NCBI GenBank assembly: GCA_009927375.1 | Contig: RFNE01000168.1 | Location: 1 to 32,761, forward strand | Reading direction: 5' to 3' | Source: Actinomycetota bacterium | Lineage (GTDB): Bacteria > Actinomycetota > Acidimicrobiia > Acidimicrobiales > Ilumatobacteraceae | DNA length: 32,761 nt | Part shown: positions 16,848 through 25,576 of the stretch, one piece after another | How positions within the stretch are numbered: the stretch's first letter is position 1 | Layout: the number at the start of each line of letters is the position of its first letter | Made by a program: the position numbers and the translations under genes | Notes under the pieces: generated by a model | What the model saw: the letters and a program-made list of their open reading frames with translations, nothing else | What the model was told of the DNA's origin: nothing | Database searches by the model: none

Positions 16848-18499
16848 ATGGCAACAGACGACGACAACTCTCGTTCGGGGAAGTCTTCATCCGCCGAGGA
16901 CCGTCTGCTGGATGCCAAGAGCCAGGTCGCTCGACTCACTGCTCAAAATGAGAAACTCGAGTTCACCCTGCGCGAGGCACGCGACCACATCGGCAAACTT
17001 CGCGAAGAGGTGGCCAAGCTGACCACACCGCCGATGGCCTACGGGGTTGTCGTCGCACATCATGAGGACAGTCAAACCTTCGACGTCGTGGCAAACGGTC
17101 GAAAGCTCAGGGTGAATGCCCATCCGGCGCTTTCGATCGAAGACCTGGAGATTGGTGCAGAGGTCGTCCTGAACGATGCATCCGCAATCGTTGCGGTCAG
17201 TAAGGGTCAGAGGACGGGAGAGATTGCCACGCTGAAGGAGATCCTGGAAGACGGTACGCGAGTCGTCGTGTCGCTCCGCGGCGACGATGACCGAGTCTTC
17301 GAATTGTCCAGTCCTCTTCGAGGGAGAGCCCTCAGGGCGGGAGACGTCGTCGTCGTGGAGCCACGAACGGAGCTCGTGATCGAACAGCTACGAACGGACG
17401 ACTTCGAACACCTCTTCATGGAAGAGGTTCCAGATGTGAGTTACGACAACATCGGGGGACTCGGTGCGCAGATCGAGCACATCGCGGACGCGGTGGAACT
17501 TCCTTTCCTGCACGCCGACATCTTCGGCGAATATCACCTGCCAGCGCCGAAGGGAATCCTTCTCTATGGTCCACCAGGATGTGGCAAGACCTTGATCGCC
17601 AAGGCCGTCGCAAACAGTCTTGCCAAGAAGGTAGGAGCCGGGCGGGCGCAGACAAGGCCAAGAGCTACTTCATCAATGTGAAGGGGCCCGAGCTCCTGAA
17701 CAAGTACGTCGGTGAAACTGAGAGACACATTCGTCTGATCTTCCAACGAGCACGCGAAAAGAGTTTCGAGGGATGGCCGGTCATCATCTTTTTCGACGAG
17801 ATGGACTCGATGTTCCGCATCCGTGGTTCGGGGATCTCCAGTGACATGGAATCCACGATCGTTCCTCAGCTCCTTGCAGAAATCGATGGCGTTGAAAGTC
17901 TGAAGAATGTGATCGTGATCGGGGCCACGAACAGGGAGGATCTCATCGATCCTGCCATCTTGCGTCCCGGTCGACTCGACGTGAAGATCAAGATCGACAG
18001 GCCCGACGCCGATGCTGCGAAACAGATATTTGGGCGTTATCTCACCGCCGAGGTCCCCGTTCAATTGAAACAAGAGGAGACCCTCGAGACACTTATCGGC
18101 CAGACGGTTGACGCGATGTATGCCACTGACAGGGACAACGAGTTTCTCGAAGTCACGTACCAAACCGGAGACAAAGAAGTGCTCCATTTCAAGGATTTCT
18201 CTTCAGGCGCAATGATCGAGAACATTGTTCGGCGATCGAAGAAGAGAGCAATCAAGAGGGAGCTTGGCGGGGGCGAGAGGGGAGTCTGTATCGACGACTT
18301 GATTGCAAGCGTTCGTGAGGAGTTTCACGAACATGAGGATCTTCCGAATACCACCAATCCGGACGATTGGGCGAGAATTTCCGGTCGTCGTGGTGAACGA
18401 ATCGTCTTTGTTCGCACCCTTCGCTCACAGTCCGAGAGTTCTGGATCAGACATCGGAGGAAAGGCGATTGAGCGCGCAGTGACGGGGCAGTACCTCTAA
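16848..18499 (+). CDS. mpa: proteasome-associated AAA ATPase Mpa/ARC, interrupted by a frameshift
   Basis: Mpa hexamers recognise Pup on tagged proteins through N-terminal coiled coils, unfold the substrate with ATP and thread it into the 20S proteasome. A coiled coil is visible at about 15-59, OB-type domains at about 60-185, Walker A GPPGCGKT at 241-248, then Walker [13 protein letters not shown]. The product ends in GQYL, the C-terminal motif that docks on the proteasome. The frame breaks after SLAKKV; one missing G in the runs at about 17640-17646 restores passage into [21 protein letters not shown] and a 550-residue protein. ATG 16848 is chosen over the in-frame ATG at 16815 because GGGAGG precedes it. 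dop follows with no gap. Confidence 0.93.
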
Positions 18500-19983
18500 G
18501 TGGCGACACCGAAAATCTGCGGCATCGAAACCGAATACGGCATCCTTGCCATTGGATCCGAGATGGGCCCGATCGCTGCGTCGTCCCTCGTCGTCGGTGC
18601 GTACGGCGATGCGGGAGGCGCAACACGATGGGACTATTCACTAGAACGTCCAGGCGACGATGCGCGTGGATTCACTCTCGATGACCAATTCCTGCCTGAG
18701 ATCGAAATTCAGCTCGTCAACAGCGTTCTGACCAACGGATCGCGCTACTACGTCGATCACGCTCACCCCGAGATCTCCGGACCAGAGTGCACGAACGCTC
18801 TTGATGTCGTGCGCTACGACAGTGCGGCAGACGAGATTCTGAGACGCTCCCTGGACATTGCAAATTCACAGTTGCCACATGGGGTGAGGATCGTCGCTCA
18901 CAAGAACAATTCAGATGGCAAAGGCAACAGCTACGGCAGCCATGAGAACTACCTCGTGGCACGAGAAATACCCTTCGATCGCCTCGCTGCATTCATCACC
19001 CCGCATTTCGTGACGCGTCAAATCTTGGTCGGGGCCGGCAAAGTTGGCTTCGAGTATCCATACAACCGACCAACACTCGCTGGTTACCAGATCTCGCAGA
19101 GAGCGGATTTCTTTGAAGAAGAGGTGGGACTCGAGACGACCATCAAGCGACCCATCGTGAATACACGAGATGAACCCCACTGTGATCCGACCAACCTTCG
19201 TCGATTCCACGTCATCGTTGGCGATGCGAACATGAGTCAGGCGGCAACGCTCGTCCGTGTCGGTTCCACTCAACTCGTTCTCGCGCTGATCGAGGAGGGC
19301 CTCTACCCGAATCATCTCCTCGTCGATGATCCAGTAAACGAGATCCGCTCAGTGTCCCGTGACCTCGACTTCGTCCACAAGATCACACTCCAGGATGGAC
19401 GTTTGATGTCGGCGCTCGAGATACAGCAGGAACTGTTCGAACGCTGCACAGACGCCGTCGAAAGCGGTCTCGACATCGGCTCGTCGCAGGCGTCCGTCGA
19501 AAAGGTATTGACGATGTGGGGCAGGATGCTTGCCGCAGTCACCGAAATGAATGAAGATGCTCACCGGCTGATTGATTGGGTCGCCAAGAAGCGACTCGTT
19601 GATGGATTTCGCTCTCGTCACCAACTCAGCGAGGCAGATCCTCGCCTGAAGGCGATCGATCTGCAGTACCACGATCTCCGCGTCGAGAAGTGCCTCGCTG
19701 AAAAGTGCGGCCTTGAAGTGTGGTCTCGGCCGACGAGATTTCACACGCAATCACGAACCCGCCATCTGATACCCGTGCCTATATGCGCGGTCGAATGATG
19801 GAGCATTTCGCCAATGACATCGTTTCCGCAAACTGGGACTCGGTGGTCGTCGATAGAGGCGGAGACGTGCTGAAGCGCATCGATATGCCGGATCCCCTGA
19901 AGGGAACCAAGTTCCTAACCGAGAGTCTCTTTGCTGATGACCCAACGATTTCTGAGTTCCTGAGGCGACTCGAGGCCGAATAG
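18500..19983 (+). CDS. dop: Pup deamidase/depupylase Dop, interrupted by a frameshift
   Basis: Dop converts the C-terminal Gln of Pup to Glu so that PafA can use it, and also removes Pup from substrates. It belongs to the carboxylate-amine ligase fold related to glutamine synthetase. GIETEYGIL (8-16) carries the conserved metal-binding Glu10, YVDHAHPEIS the catalytic-region Asp86, and VAHKNNSDGKGNSYGSHENYL is typical. A segment at about 20-60, absent from PafA in this window, matches the Dop-specific loop. The frame breaks near 19715-19720; one missing base restores the route into VVSADEISHAITNPPSDTRAY and a normal length of about 494 residues. The GTG start follows the mpa stop directly. Confidence 0.93.
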
Positions 19984-20024
19984 TCCAGGTATGACTCCGA
20001 TGGAATTGCCGTGGGGAACTGCGA

Positions 20025-20036
20025 TACCCTCAGCCC
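20025..20036 (+). promoter_or_regulatory. predicted leaderless -10 box of pup
   Basis: TACCCT (20025-20030) lies 6 bases before the pup ATG, and no ribosome-binding site separates them. The upstream bases TGCGATACC are the same as those before the DUF3151 gene. The element falls in the 53-base gap after dop, the only real gap between mpa and pafA, so pup-prcB-prcA-pafA can be transcribed independently. Confidence 0.5.
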
Positions 20037-20228
20037 ATGGCTGAACGTATTCGCAAGGCGACTTCTGGCTCTCCATCTTCCGTCCAGAAAACCGAGGAAG
20101 CGGAGGGCGTAAAACCCAACTCCGACCTCGTTTCCGAGCTCGACGATCTACTGAATGAGATCGACGAGGTCCTTGAGTCAAATGCAGAAGAGTTCGTGAA
20201 GAACTATGTGCAAAAGGGTGGACAGTGA
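20037..20228 (+). CDS. pup: prokaryotic ubiquitin-like protein Pup
   Basis: This encodes 63 residues, close to the 64 of the M. tuberculosis protein. It has a disordered N-terminus and a helical Mpa-binding region (LVSELDDLLNEIDEVLESNAEEF is split by charge as expected), followed by VKNYVQKGGQ. The C-terminal GGQ means Pup must be deamidated by Dop to GGE before PafA can ligate it to lysines. It precedes prcB, its stop overlapping the prcB GTG (GTGA), the classic arrangement. Its promoter appears leaderless. Confidence 0.97.
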   Translation: MAERIRKATSGSPSSVQKTEEAEGVKPNSDLVSELDDLLNEIDEVLESNAEEFVKNYVQKGGQ

Positions 20229-21001
20229 TCCCGTCTTTCCCTGAGGTTGGACCTCGTTTCGATGCGTTGCTTCGCGCGAATGGTATCGAACCGTTTGCAG
20301 CACTGACGAGTGACGCCGCTTCGCTAGCGGTTCCGCATGCAACGACGTGCGTTGCGATTCGATCGACCGAGGGCGTGGTAATCGCCGGCGATCGAAGAGC
20401 GACATCGGGCAACTTGATTTCCCATCGTGAGATGGACAAGGTGATGCAAGCGGACACGTACAGCGGCGTCGCAATTGCAGGTGCTGCGGGCACCGCTATG
20501 GAGATGGTCAAACTGTTCCAACTGCAGATCGAGCATTATGAGAAGGTCGAGGGACAAAGCCTCTCTCTCGAAGGAAAGGCAAACCAACTCTCGCTCTTCG
20601 TTCGCAACAACCTTCCTGCTGCGATGCAAGGACTGATGGTGGTGCCGATTTTTGCCGGATTTGAACCAGGATCTGCATCCTCACGAATCTGGGCCTACGA
20701 CGCCACTGGTGGGCGATACGAGGAGAAGGACTTCGTTGCGACCGGCTCAGGAATGTTGCATGCATCGACGACGATCAGATTGGGTTGGAAGTCGAATCTC
20801 ACACTCGATGCGGCCATTGAGCTTTCATGCCGAGCACTGTGGCAAGCGGCAGAGGCCGATAGTGCCACTGGTGGATACGACCCCGTGCGAGGAATCTTTC
20901 CTTCCGTCGCAACGATCGATGCCAGAGGATTTGTCTTCGTTGAACAGCCGAAGCTCTCAGGACTCTTCACGAACATTGCGGAGGAGGTGAGGAACGTATG
21001 A
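20225..21001 (+). CDS. prcB: proteasome beta subunit PrcB
   Basis: This encodes 258 residues. The catalytic subunit of the 20S proteasome is made with a propeptide that is cut off to expose threonine. Here the propeptide is about 39 residues and mature Thr1 is Thr40 in HATTCVAI. The spacing confirms this: Asp56 (GDRRAT) is position 17 and Lys72 (EMDKV) is position 33 of the mature chain, completing the Thr1-Asp17-Lys33 triad. GSGMLHAS and ADSATGGYDPVRGIFP are typical beta-subunit motifs. GTG 20225 overlaps the pup stop and the TGA overlaps the prcA ATG, so expression of all three is coupled. Confidence 0.96.
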   Translation: MIPSFPEVGPRFDALLRANGIEPFAALTSDAASLAVPHATTCVAIRSTEGVVIAGDRRATSGNLISHREMDKVMQADTYSGVAIAGAAGTAMEMVKLFQLQIEHYEKVEGQSLSLEGKANQLSLFVRNNLPAAMQGLMVVPIFAGFEPGSASSRIWAYDATGGRYEEKDFVATGSGMLHASTTIRLGWKSNLTLDAAIELSCRALWQAAEADSATGGYDPVRGIFPSVATIDARGFVFVEQPKLSGLFTNIAEEVRNV

Positions 21002-21675
21002 GCATGCCGTATTACGTCTCGCCCGAGCAGATGATGCAAGACCGTGCCGATTACGCACGGAAGGGGATCGCGCGAGGCCGTTCCTTGATCGCTTTACAGT
21101 ACGACCAAGGCATCGTCCTCGTGGCAGAAAATCCGAGTAGTACATTGCGAAAGATTTCGGAGATCTACGACCGTATTGCGTTTGCGGGTGTGGGCAAGTA
21201 CAGCGAGTTCGACCAACTGAGGGTCGCGGGCGTGCGGGCAGCAGACCTCAAGGGCTATCAGTTCTCCCGACAGGACGTCGACGCGAGAAGTTTGGCAAAC
21301 CAATACGCCCAGCTGATTGCGACAACCTTCACACACGAAGTGAAACCGCTCGAGATCGAGATCCTCGTCGTCGAAGTCGGCGCCAGCCAGGAGGGAGACC
21401 GTCTCTATCGAATCATGTATGACGGTACGGTCCTCGATGAGGAACGATGTGCTGTCATCGGTGGCGAATCCGAAGAAATGAAGAATCGTGCAAGTGGTGC
21501 CAAAGCCAGCGACACGCTGCAAACCGCGGTGAAGACCGCAGTGTCTGCGCTTTCTGGTCAGTCCCGCACCTTGGTCGCCTCCGACTTGGAAGTGGCAATT
21601 CTTGAGCGAGGGCCGCAGCGACGCTGCTTCAGACGACTCGCAGACAGCAACGTAGAGACCCTGCTGTCGGCATAG
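20998..21675 (+). CDS. prcA: proteasome alpha subunit PrcA
   Basis: This encodes 225 residues. PrcA forms the outer rings that gate the 20S barrel and receive the Mpa C-termini. The N-terminus [21 protein letters not shown] matches the gating region of actinobacterial PrcA, and [32 protein letters not shown] and the late [17 protein letters not shown] follow the family. The ATG at 20998 overlaps the prcB stop by 4 bases; an ATG at 21004 is also possible. It ends one base before the GTG of pafA, so ligase and protease are likely on one transcript. Confidence 0.96.
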   Translation: MSMPYYVSPEQMMQDRADYARKGIARGRSLIALQYDQGIVLVAENPSSTLRKISEIYDRIAFAGVGKYSEFDQLRVAGVRAADLKGYQFSRQDVDARSLANQYAQLIATTFTHEVKPLEIEILVVEVGASQEGDRLYRIMYDGTVLDEERCAVIGGESEEMKNRASGAKASDTLQTAVKTAVSALSGQSRTLVASDLEVAILERGPQRRCFRRLADSNVETLLSA

Positions 21676-21676
21676 C

Positions 21677-23032
21677 GTGCGTCGGATCATCGGTGTAGAA
21701 ACCGAATACGGCATTACCTGCGTCCTTCGCGGACAACGCCGCCTGAGTCCGGACGAAGTCGCTCGATACTTGTTCCGCAAGGTGGTCTCTTGGGGTCGGA
21801 GTTCGAACGTGTTCCTCGAAAATGGGGCACGGCTGTATCTCGACGTCGGATCGCATCCCGAATACGCCACGGGAGAGTGCGACAACGCTCGAGATGCGGT
21901 GATTCATGATCGGGCAGGCGAGCGCATTCTCGAGGAGTTGACCGATTCTGCGGAGCAGCGACTTCGTGACGAGGGAATTCGAGGAACGATCTACCTCCTC
22001 AAGAACAACCTCGACAGTGCGGGTAACTCTTACGGTTGCCACGAGAACTATTCGACGGAGCGCGCCTTGGAGCCCGAATCGTACGAGCCCCACCTCATTC
22101 CGTTCCTGGCAACGCGTCAGATTTTCGCTGGCGCAGGGCACGTACTCCAGACGGCCCGCGGACCGATCTTTTCGATTGCTCAACGTTCCGAACACATCTG
22201 GGATTCATCAAGTTCTGCAACCACCCGTAGCCGGCCGATCATCAATACGCGAGACGAACCCCATGCCGACCCCGACAAGTTCCGGCGTCTCCACGTCATC
22301 GTCGGCGATTCCAACATGAACGAGGTTGCAACCTTCCTCAAATTGGGAACGACGCACCTGGTCTTGCGAATGATCGAAGATGAGTCATTCTCGCTTCGTG
22401 ACTTCACACTGGAGAACCCCATCCGAGCGGTGCGCGACATCAGCCACGACGTGACCTGTACCAAGAAGATTCGCTTGGCCAGTGGACGGGAACTCTCTGC
22501 GCTCGACATTCAGTTCGAGTTCCTCGAGCGGACAACCAAATTCCTGAAGACTCACGATTCGACACAGGAGGAACTGCTCGTCCTGAAACGTTGGGAATCC
22601 ACACTCACTCAACTTGCAAAGGATCCACTCCTGCTGGAAAGGACGTGCGACTGGGTGACCAAGTACCGGCTCGTCGAGGGTCTCAGGGCGAAAGAGGCGC
22701 TTGATCTCGATGACCCCAAGGTTCTGGCCCTTGATCTGCAGTATCACGACATCTCGAGCCGGCGGGGGGTCTTCTACAAGCTGCAGAGTCGAGGTGTTGT
22801 TGAGCGAATCTCGAGTGAGGTCGAGGTCACAGCCGCAATGTCAGTTCCTCCCCAAACGACCCGCGCTCGATTGCGAGGCGAGTTCATTCGTCAGGCCAAG
22901 GCCCGTAAGCGCGACTACACCGTTGACTGGGTTCATCTCAAGTTGAACGACCAGGCCCAACGGACCGTCTTATGCAAGGACCCATTCCAGAGCGAGGACG
23001 ACCGAGTCACTAAGTTGATTGAGTCCTTGTAG
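21677..23032 (+). CDS. pafA: Pup-protein ligase PafA
   Basis: This encodes 451 residues, almost the same as the M. tuberculosis enzyme (452). PafA activates the C-terminal Glu of Pup with ATP and joins it to a substrate lysine. GVETEYGI carries the metal-binding Glu8, [17 protein letters not shown] the catalytic-region Asp56, and [19 protein letters not shown] the nucleotide-pocket motif. It is paralogous to Dop but lacks the extra loop after strand 1. GTG 21677 begins one base after the prcA stop. The ending ([19 protein letters not shown]) is the characteristic C-terminal domain. In many Actinobacteria pafB and pafC follow, but here lepB does. Confidence 0.96.
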   Translation: MRRIIGVETEYGITCVLRGQRRLSPDEVARYLFRKVVSWGRSSNVFLENGARLYLDVGSHPEYATGECDNARDAVIHDRAGERILEELTDSAEQRLRDEGIRGTIYLLKNNLDSAGNSYGCHENYSTERALEPESYEPHLIPFLATRQIFAGAGHVLQTARGPIFSIAQRSEHIWDSSSSATTRSRPIINTRDEPHADPDKFRRLHVIVGDSNMNEVATFLKLGTTHLVLRMIEDESFSLRDFTLENPIRAVRDISHDVTCTKKIRLASGRELSALDIQFEFLERTTKFLKTHDSTQEELLVLKRWESTLTQLAKDPLLLERTCDWVTKYRLVEGLRAKEALDLDDPKVLALDLQYHDISSRRGVFYKLQSRGVVERISSEVEVTAAMSVPPQTTRARLRGEFIRQAKARKRDYTVDWVHLKLNDQAQRTVLCKDPFQSEDDRVTKLIESL

Positions 23033-23040
23033 GACGCCTC

Positions 23041-23622
23041 ATGACCGAATCCGCGACTCAACAAACATCGACACTAAAGATTCTCCGCGAATGGCTCGTG
23101 GTCATCGTCACGGCTCTCGTCATCGCGCTGACCATTCGGACCTTCGTCCTCCAGCAGTTCTACATCTCGGGCCCCAGCATGGAACCGACCCTCTTTCAGG
23201 ACGATCGAGTGCTCGTCAACAAGTTGTCGTACAGATTGCACGGAGTTGGCAGGGGAGATGTCGTCGTATTCGATCGCATCACAACCGACGGCGAAATCGT
23301 GCGCCACGATGACCTCATCAAACGCGTCCTCGGTCTCCCAGGCGACACGATCGAGATCATTGATTGCAACGTTTTCGTCAACAACAAACGTCTCACGGAG
23401 CCGTACCTCGATCCAATCACGCTCAGTTTTAGCGATTTCGAGGAGCGGTGCAGGGTCTTCGACATGGACAAGACCACGGTCACCCCAGGTCACGTGTTCG
23501 TCATGGGAGACAACCGACCGCAGTCATACGACAGTCGAATGTTCGGCGAGATCGAAGAAAGCTTGATCGTCGGGCGAGCATTCGTCGCGATTTGGCCACT
23601 CAGCCACTGGACGTGGCTCTAG
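23041..23622 (+). CDS. lepB: signal peptidase I
   Basis: This encodes 193 residues. Signal peptidase I removes Sec and Tat signal peptides at the outer face of the membrane. An N-terminal membrane anchor spans about 18-35. The catalytic Ser-Lys dyad is Ser46 in SGPSMEPTL and Lys94 in DLIKRVLGLPGD. The conserved box E is GDNRPQSYDSRMFG. It starts 8 bases after the pafA stop, probably at the end of the pup-prc-pafA transcript. Its TAG shares a CTAG with the stop of the convergent GDPD gene. The nearby tat genes export folded proteins that would need this enzyme. Confidence 0.95.
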   Translation: MTESATQQTSTLKILREWLVVIVTALVIALTIRTFVLQQFYISGPSMEPTLFQDDRVLVNKLSYRLHGVGRGDVVVFDRITTDGEIVRHDDLIKRVLGLPGDTIEIIDCNVFVNNKRLTEPYLDPITLSFSDFEERCRVFDMDKTTVTPGHVFVMGDNRPQSYDSRMFGEIEESLIVGRAFVAIWPLSHWTWL

Positions 23623-24299
23623 TCCGTGTGAAGTACGTCGACCAAACGGTCGACATAGTCTCCGTAAAGCGCATCTACTCCTGCTGATACGAGTGGTTTT
23701 GCAACCTCGGTGTACTGCACATTCCAGGCAAAGCAAAGGATTGAAAATCGGTGGTACAGCGCGATGAGGCCGCCACTCCATTCTGAAGCCGGCATGTTGA
23801 ATGCAGTAATCCCTCGACTCGACAGGGTCGCAGCATGAGATTCAAACTGCGGAGCGATCTTGGAATAACGCGTTGAATGGACGAGGTTTGCACGGGTTTG
23901 AGGACGCCAGCTCGAAACAATCTCCAGGTCGGGATGGCACAGCCAGATCTTTTCTGGAGAACAACCTTCCTCCTCAAGCGTCGAGCACACCTCCGAGAAG
24001 GCAAGTGGGTCCTTGATGTCGATACTGAGATGAGCGCTGCCGAGCATCCGACACAACTCGGCGAGACTTGGAATGTGCGATGGCAGATCCTTCGCATCAA
24101 CGTCGCTGATCGATCTCCGCCTCAATCGTGATCCAACTTCACCGTCGTGGTCGAGGATGACCACGCCGTCACGAGTCAGCCACGCATCGGTCTCGAGTCC
24201 AGTCGCCCCCAAACGAAGCGCCAATTCGAAGGATTCGATGGTGTTTTCCTGTGCGTGTCCACGTGCGCCGCGGTGACCGAACAAGATAGGAGGATTCAT
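23619..24299 (-). CDS. glycerophosphodiester phosphodiesterase family protein
   Basis: This encodes 226 residues. The GDPD signature is complete: FGHRGARG with His9 and Arg10, ENTIESF, GLETDAWLTRDG with Glu36 and Asp38, and DHDG with His51. GDPDs hydrolyse glycerophosphodiesters to glycerol 3-phosphate and an alcohol. No signal peptide is seen, so it should be cytosolic. The ATG at 24299 has a purine-rich GGTGAGGTGAG in front. It is the only leftward gene between 16848 and 31694, inserted between lepB and tatB. Its stop codon overlaps the lepB stop in a shared CTAG. Confidence 0.93.
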   Translation of the reverse strand: MNPPILFGHRGARGHAQENTIESFELALRLGATGLETDAWLTRDGVVILDHDGEVGSRLRRRSISDVDAKDLPSHIPSLAELCRMLGSAHLSIDIKDPLAFSEVCSTLEEEGCSPEKIWLCHPDLEIVSSWRPQTRANLVHSTRYSKIAPQFESHAATLSSRGITAFNMPASEWSGGLIALYHRFSILCFAWNVQYTEVAKPLVSAGVDALYGDYVDRLVDVLHTD

Positions 24300-24350
24300 C
24301 TCACCTCACCCTGTGCACATGTGAGCGACGAACGAGAGAGGCGCATAGTC

Positions 24351-24368
24351 CGCCTTTAGAATAGGCGT
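24351..24368 (+). promoter_or_regulatory. predicted leaderless promoter of tatB with a flanking dyad
   Basis: TAGAAT (24357-24362), close to the -10 consensus, lies 6 bases before the ATG at 24369 with no ribosome-binding site. It is flanked by the inverted repeat CGCCT (24351-24355) and AGGCG (24363-24367), so a dimeric regulator bound there would cover the -10. Confidence 0.5.
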
Positions 24369-24788
24369 ATGTTCAACTTCTCGGGGAGTGAGATCGTCTT
24401 CCTGCTCATTCTCGGCTTAGTGGTACTCGGTCCAGAGAAGTTGCCGATCGTGTTGCGCAAGGCTGGCCGACTGTATGGCGAGTTCAAGCGAGTCACGTCC
24501 GATGCGCAGTCCGATTTTCGTCAGGCATTCGCCGAACCCATCAAGGATTTTCAGGATGCGGCGAATGAGTACAAGAGTGTGTTCACCTCTGCCGCAGACG
24601 AGGTAGGCAGCTCCCTCAAGGAAACTGTCGACACTGATGGACCAATTTTCATCCCATACGAGGTGACCGACGAGGGGAGTGCCGCGCTCAGTGAGGACGA
24701 GCCGGCAACGTCGGAGGTTGAAGAACCAGTCGAGTCTCCCGTTCACGGAAGCGGAGAAGAATCTTCCCCCGTCGAGGAAGACCACTGA
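24369..24788 (+). CDS. tatB: twin-arginine translocase subunit TatB (TatA/B family)
   Basis: This encodes 139 residues. The single N-terminal helix SGSEIVFLLILGLVVLGPEKLP, with Glu8 in the membrane and a GPEKLP hinge, then an amphipathic helix (IVLRKAGRLYGEFKRVTSDAQSDF) and a long acidic tail, is the TatA/B plan. The polar Glu8 and the tail length favour TatB, which passes folded substrates with TatC. A separate TatA is not in the window, although a TatA-like role cannot be excluded. Its stop overlaps the tatC ATG by one base (TGATG). Confidence 0.9.
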   Translation: MFNFSGSEIVFLLILGLVVLGPEKLPIVLRKAGRLYGEFKRVTSDAQSDFRQAFAEPIKDFQDAANEYKSVFTSAADEVGSSLKETVDTDGPIFIPYEVTDEGSAALSEDEPATSEVEEPVESPVHGSGEESSPVEEDH

Positions 24789-25576
24789 TGTTCGCTTGGC
24801 GCAAGACACCGACGGCGACTGAAGAGATGTCCATCATCGGACACCTCACCGAGTTGCGCCAGCGGATCGTTCGAAGCATGTTGGCGGTTGCCCTTGGTGC
24901 CTCGTTCATTCTGATCTTCTACGACCAGTTTCTGTCCTTGTTGACACGGCCATATGTCAATCTGTGCGCGAGGCGTCCTGACTTCAATTGTGCTGGTGAG
25001 CTGTACGCGCTCGGTCCAATCGAGGGACTCTCACAACGCATGCGCATCTCTGGTTACGGAGGCTTGATCATCGCGTTGCCGGTCGTCATGTGGCAGATTT
25101 GGCGATTCGTTGTTCCCGCACTCAGTTCGCGAGAGAAGAAGTATTCGATTCCCTTCATCCTCTCATCCGTCATTCTCTTTCTCTTCGGTGGTGCACTTGC
25201 GTACTGGACTCTTGATAAGGCCTTGGAGTTCCTCATTTCCTGGTCCGGCGAAGGAGTGGAGCAGACGTATCAGATTTCGCGCTACATCAGCCTCGTTGCA
25301 CTGATGGTTCTTGCGTTCGGAGTGGGATTTCTTCTTCCAGTACTGATCGTGTTCCTGCAGCTCGTCAACGTCATCACACCTCAGGCGTTGATCAAGCAGT
25401 GGCGAGTGTCGTTTATGGTCATCTTCGTCCTTGCAGCAGTCATCACTCCGAGCGGCGATCCGATCAGCATGCTTGCTCTCGCCATTCCGATGTCGTTCCT
25501 CTTCTTGGTCGCCGTAGCCATTGGATTCGTCGCCCAACGGAAGCGCCGAAATCGAGATGCGACCGACGGTGACTGA
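24788..25576 (+). CDS. tatC: Sec-independent protein translocase TatC
   Basis: This encodes 262 residues with six predicted membrane helices. TatC is the receptor for twin-arginine signal peptides. The N-terminal SIIGHLTELRQRIVRS carries the family's conserved HLxELRxR motif, and IWRFVVPALSSREKKY includes the cytoplasmic-loop glutamate region. AAVITPSGDPISMLALAIPM is the usual late-helix signature. It starts on the tatB stop, and its last 20 bases overlap the helY start. The tatC-helY order is also found in M. tuberculosis. Confidence 0.96.
   Translation: MFAWRKTPTATEEMSIIGHLTELRQRIVRSMLAVALGASFILIFYDQFLSLLTRPYVNLCARRPDFNCAGELYALGPIEGLSQRMRISGYGGLIIALPVVMWQIWRFVVPALSSREKKYSIPFILSSVILFLFGGALAYWTLDKALEFLISWSGEGVEQTYQISRYISLVALMVLAFGVGFLLPVLIVFLQLVNVITPQALIKQWRVSFMVIFVLAAVITPSGDPISMLALAIPMSFLFLVAVAIGFVAQRKRRNRDATDGD

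Noticed and set aside
16848-18499. calling mpa, dop and typA pseudogenes
   Set aside because: Both sides of each indel keep full family conservation, and functional partners are intact. Recent loss of all these genes together is unlikely.
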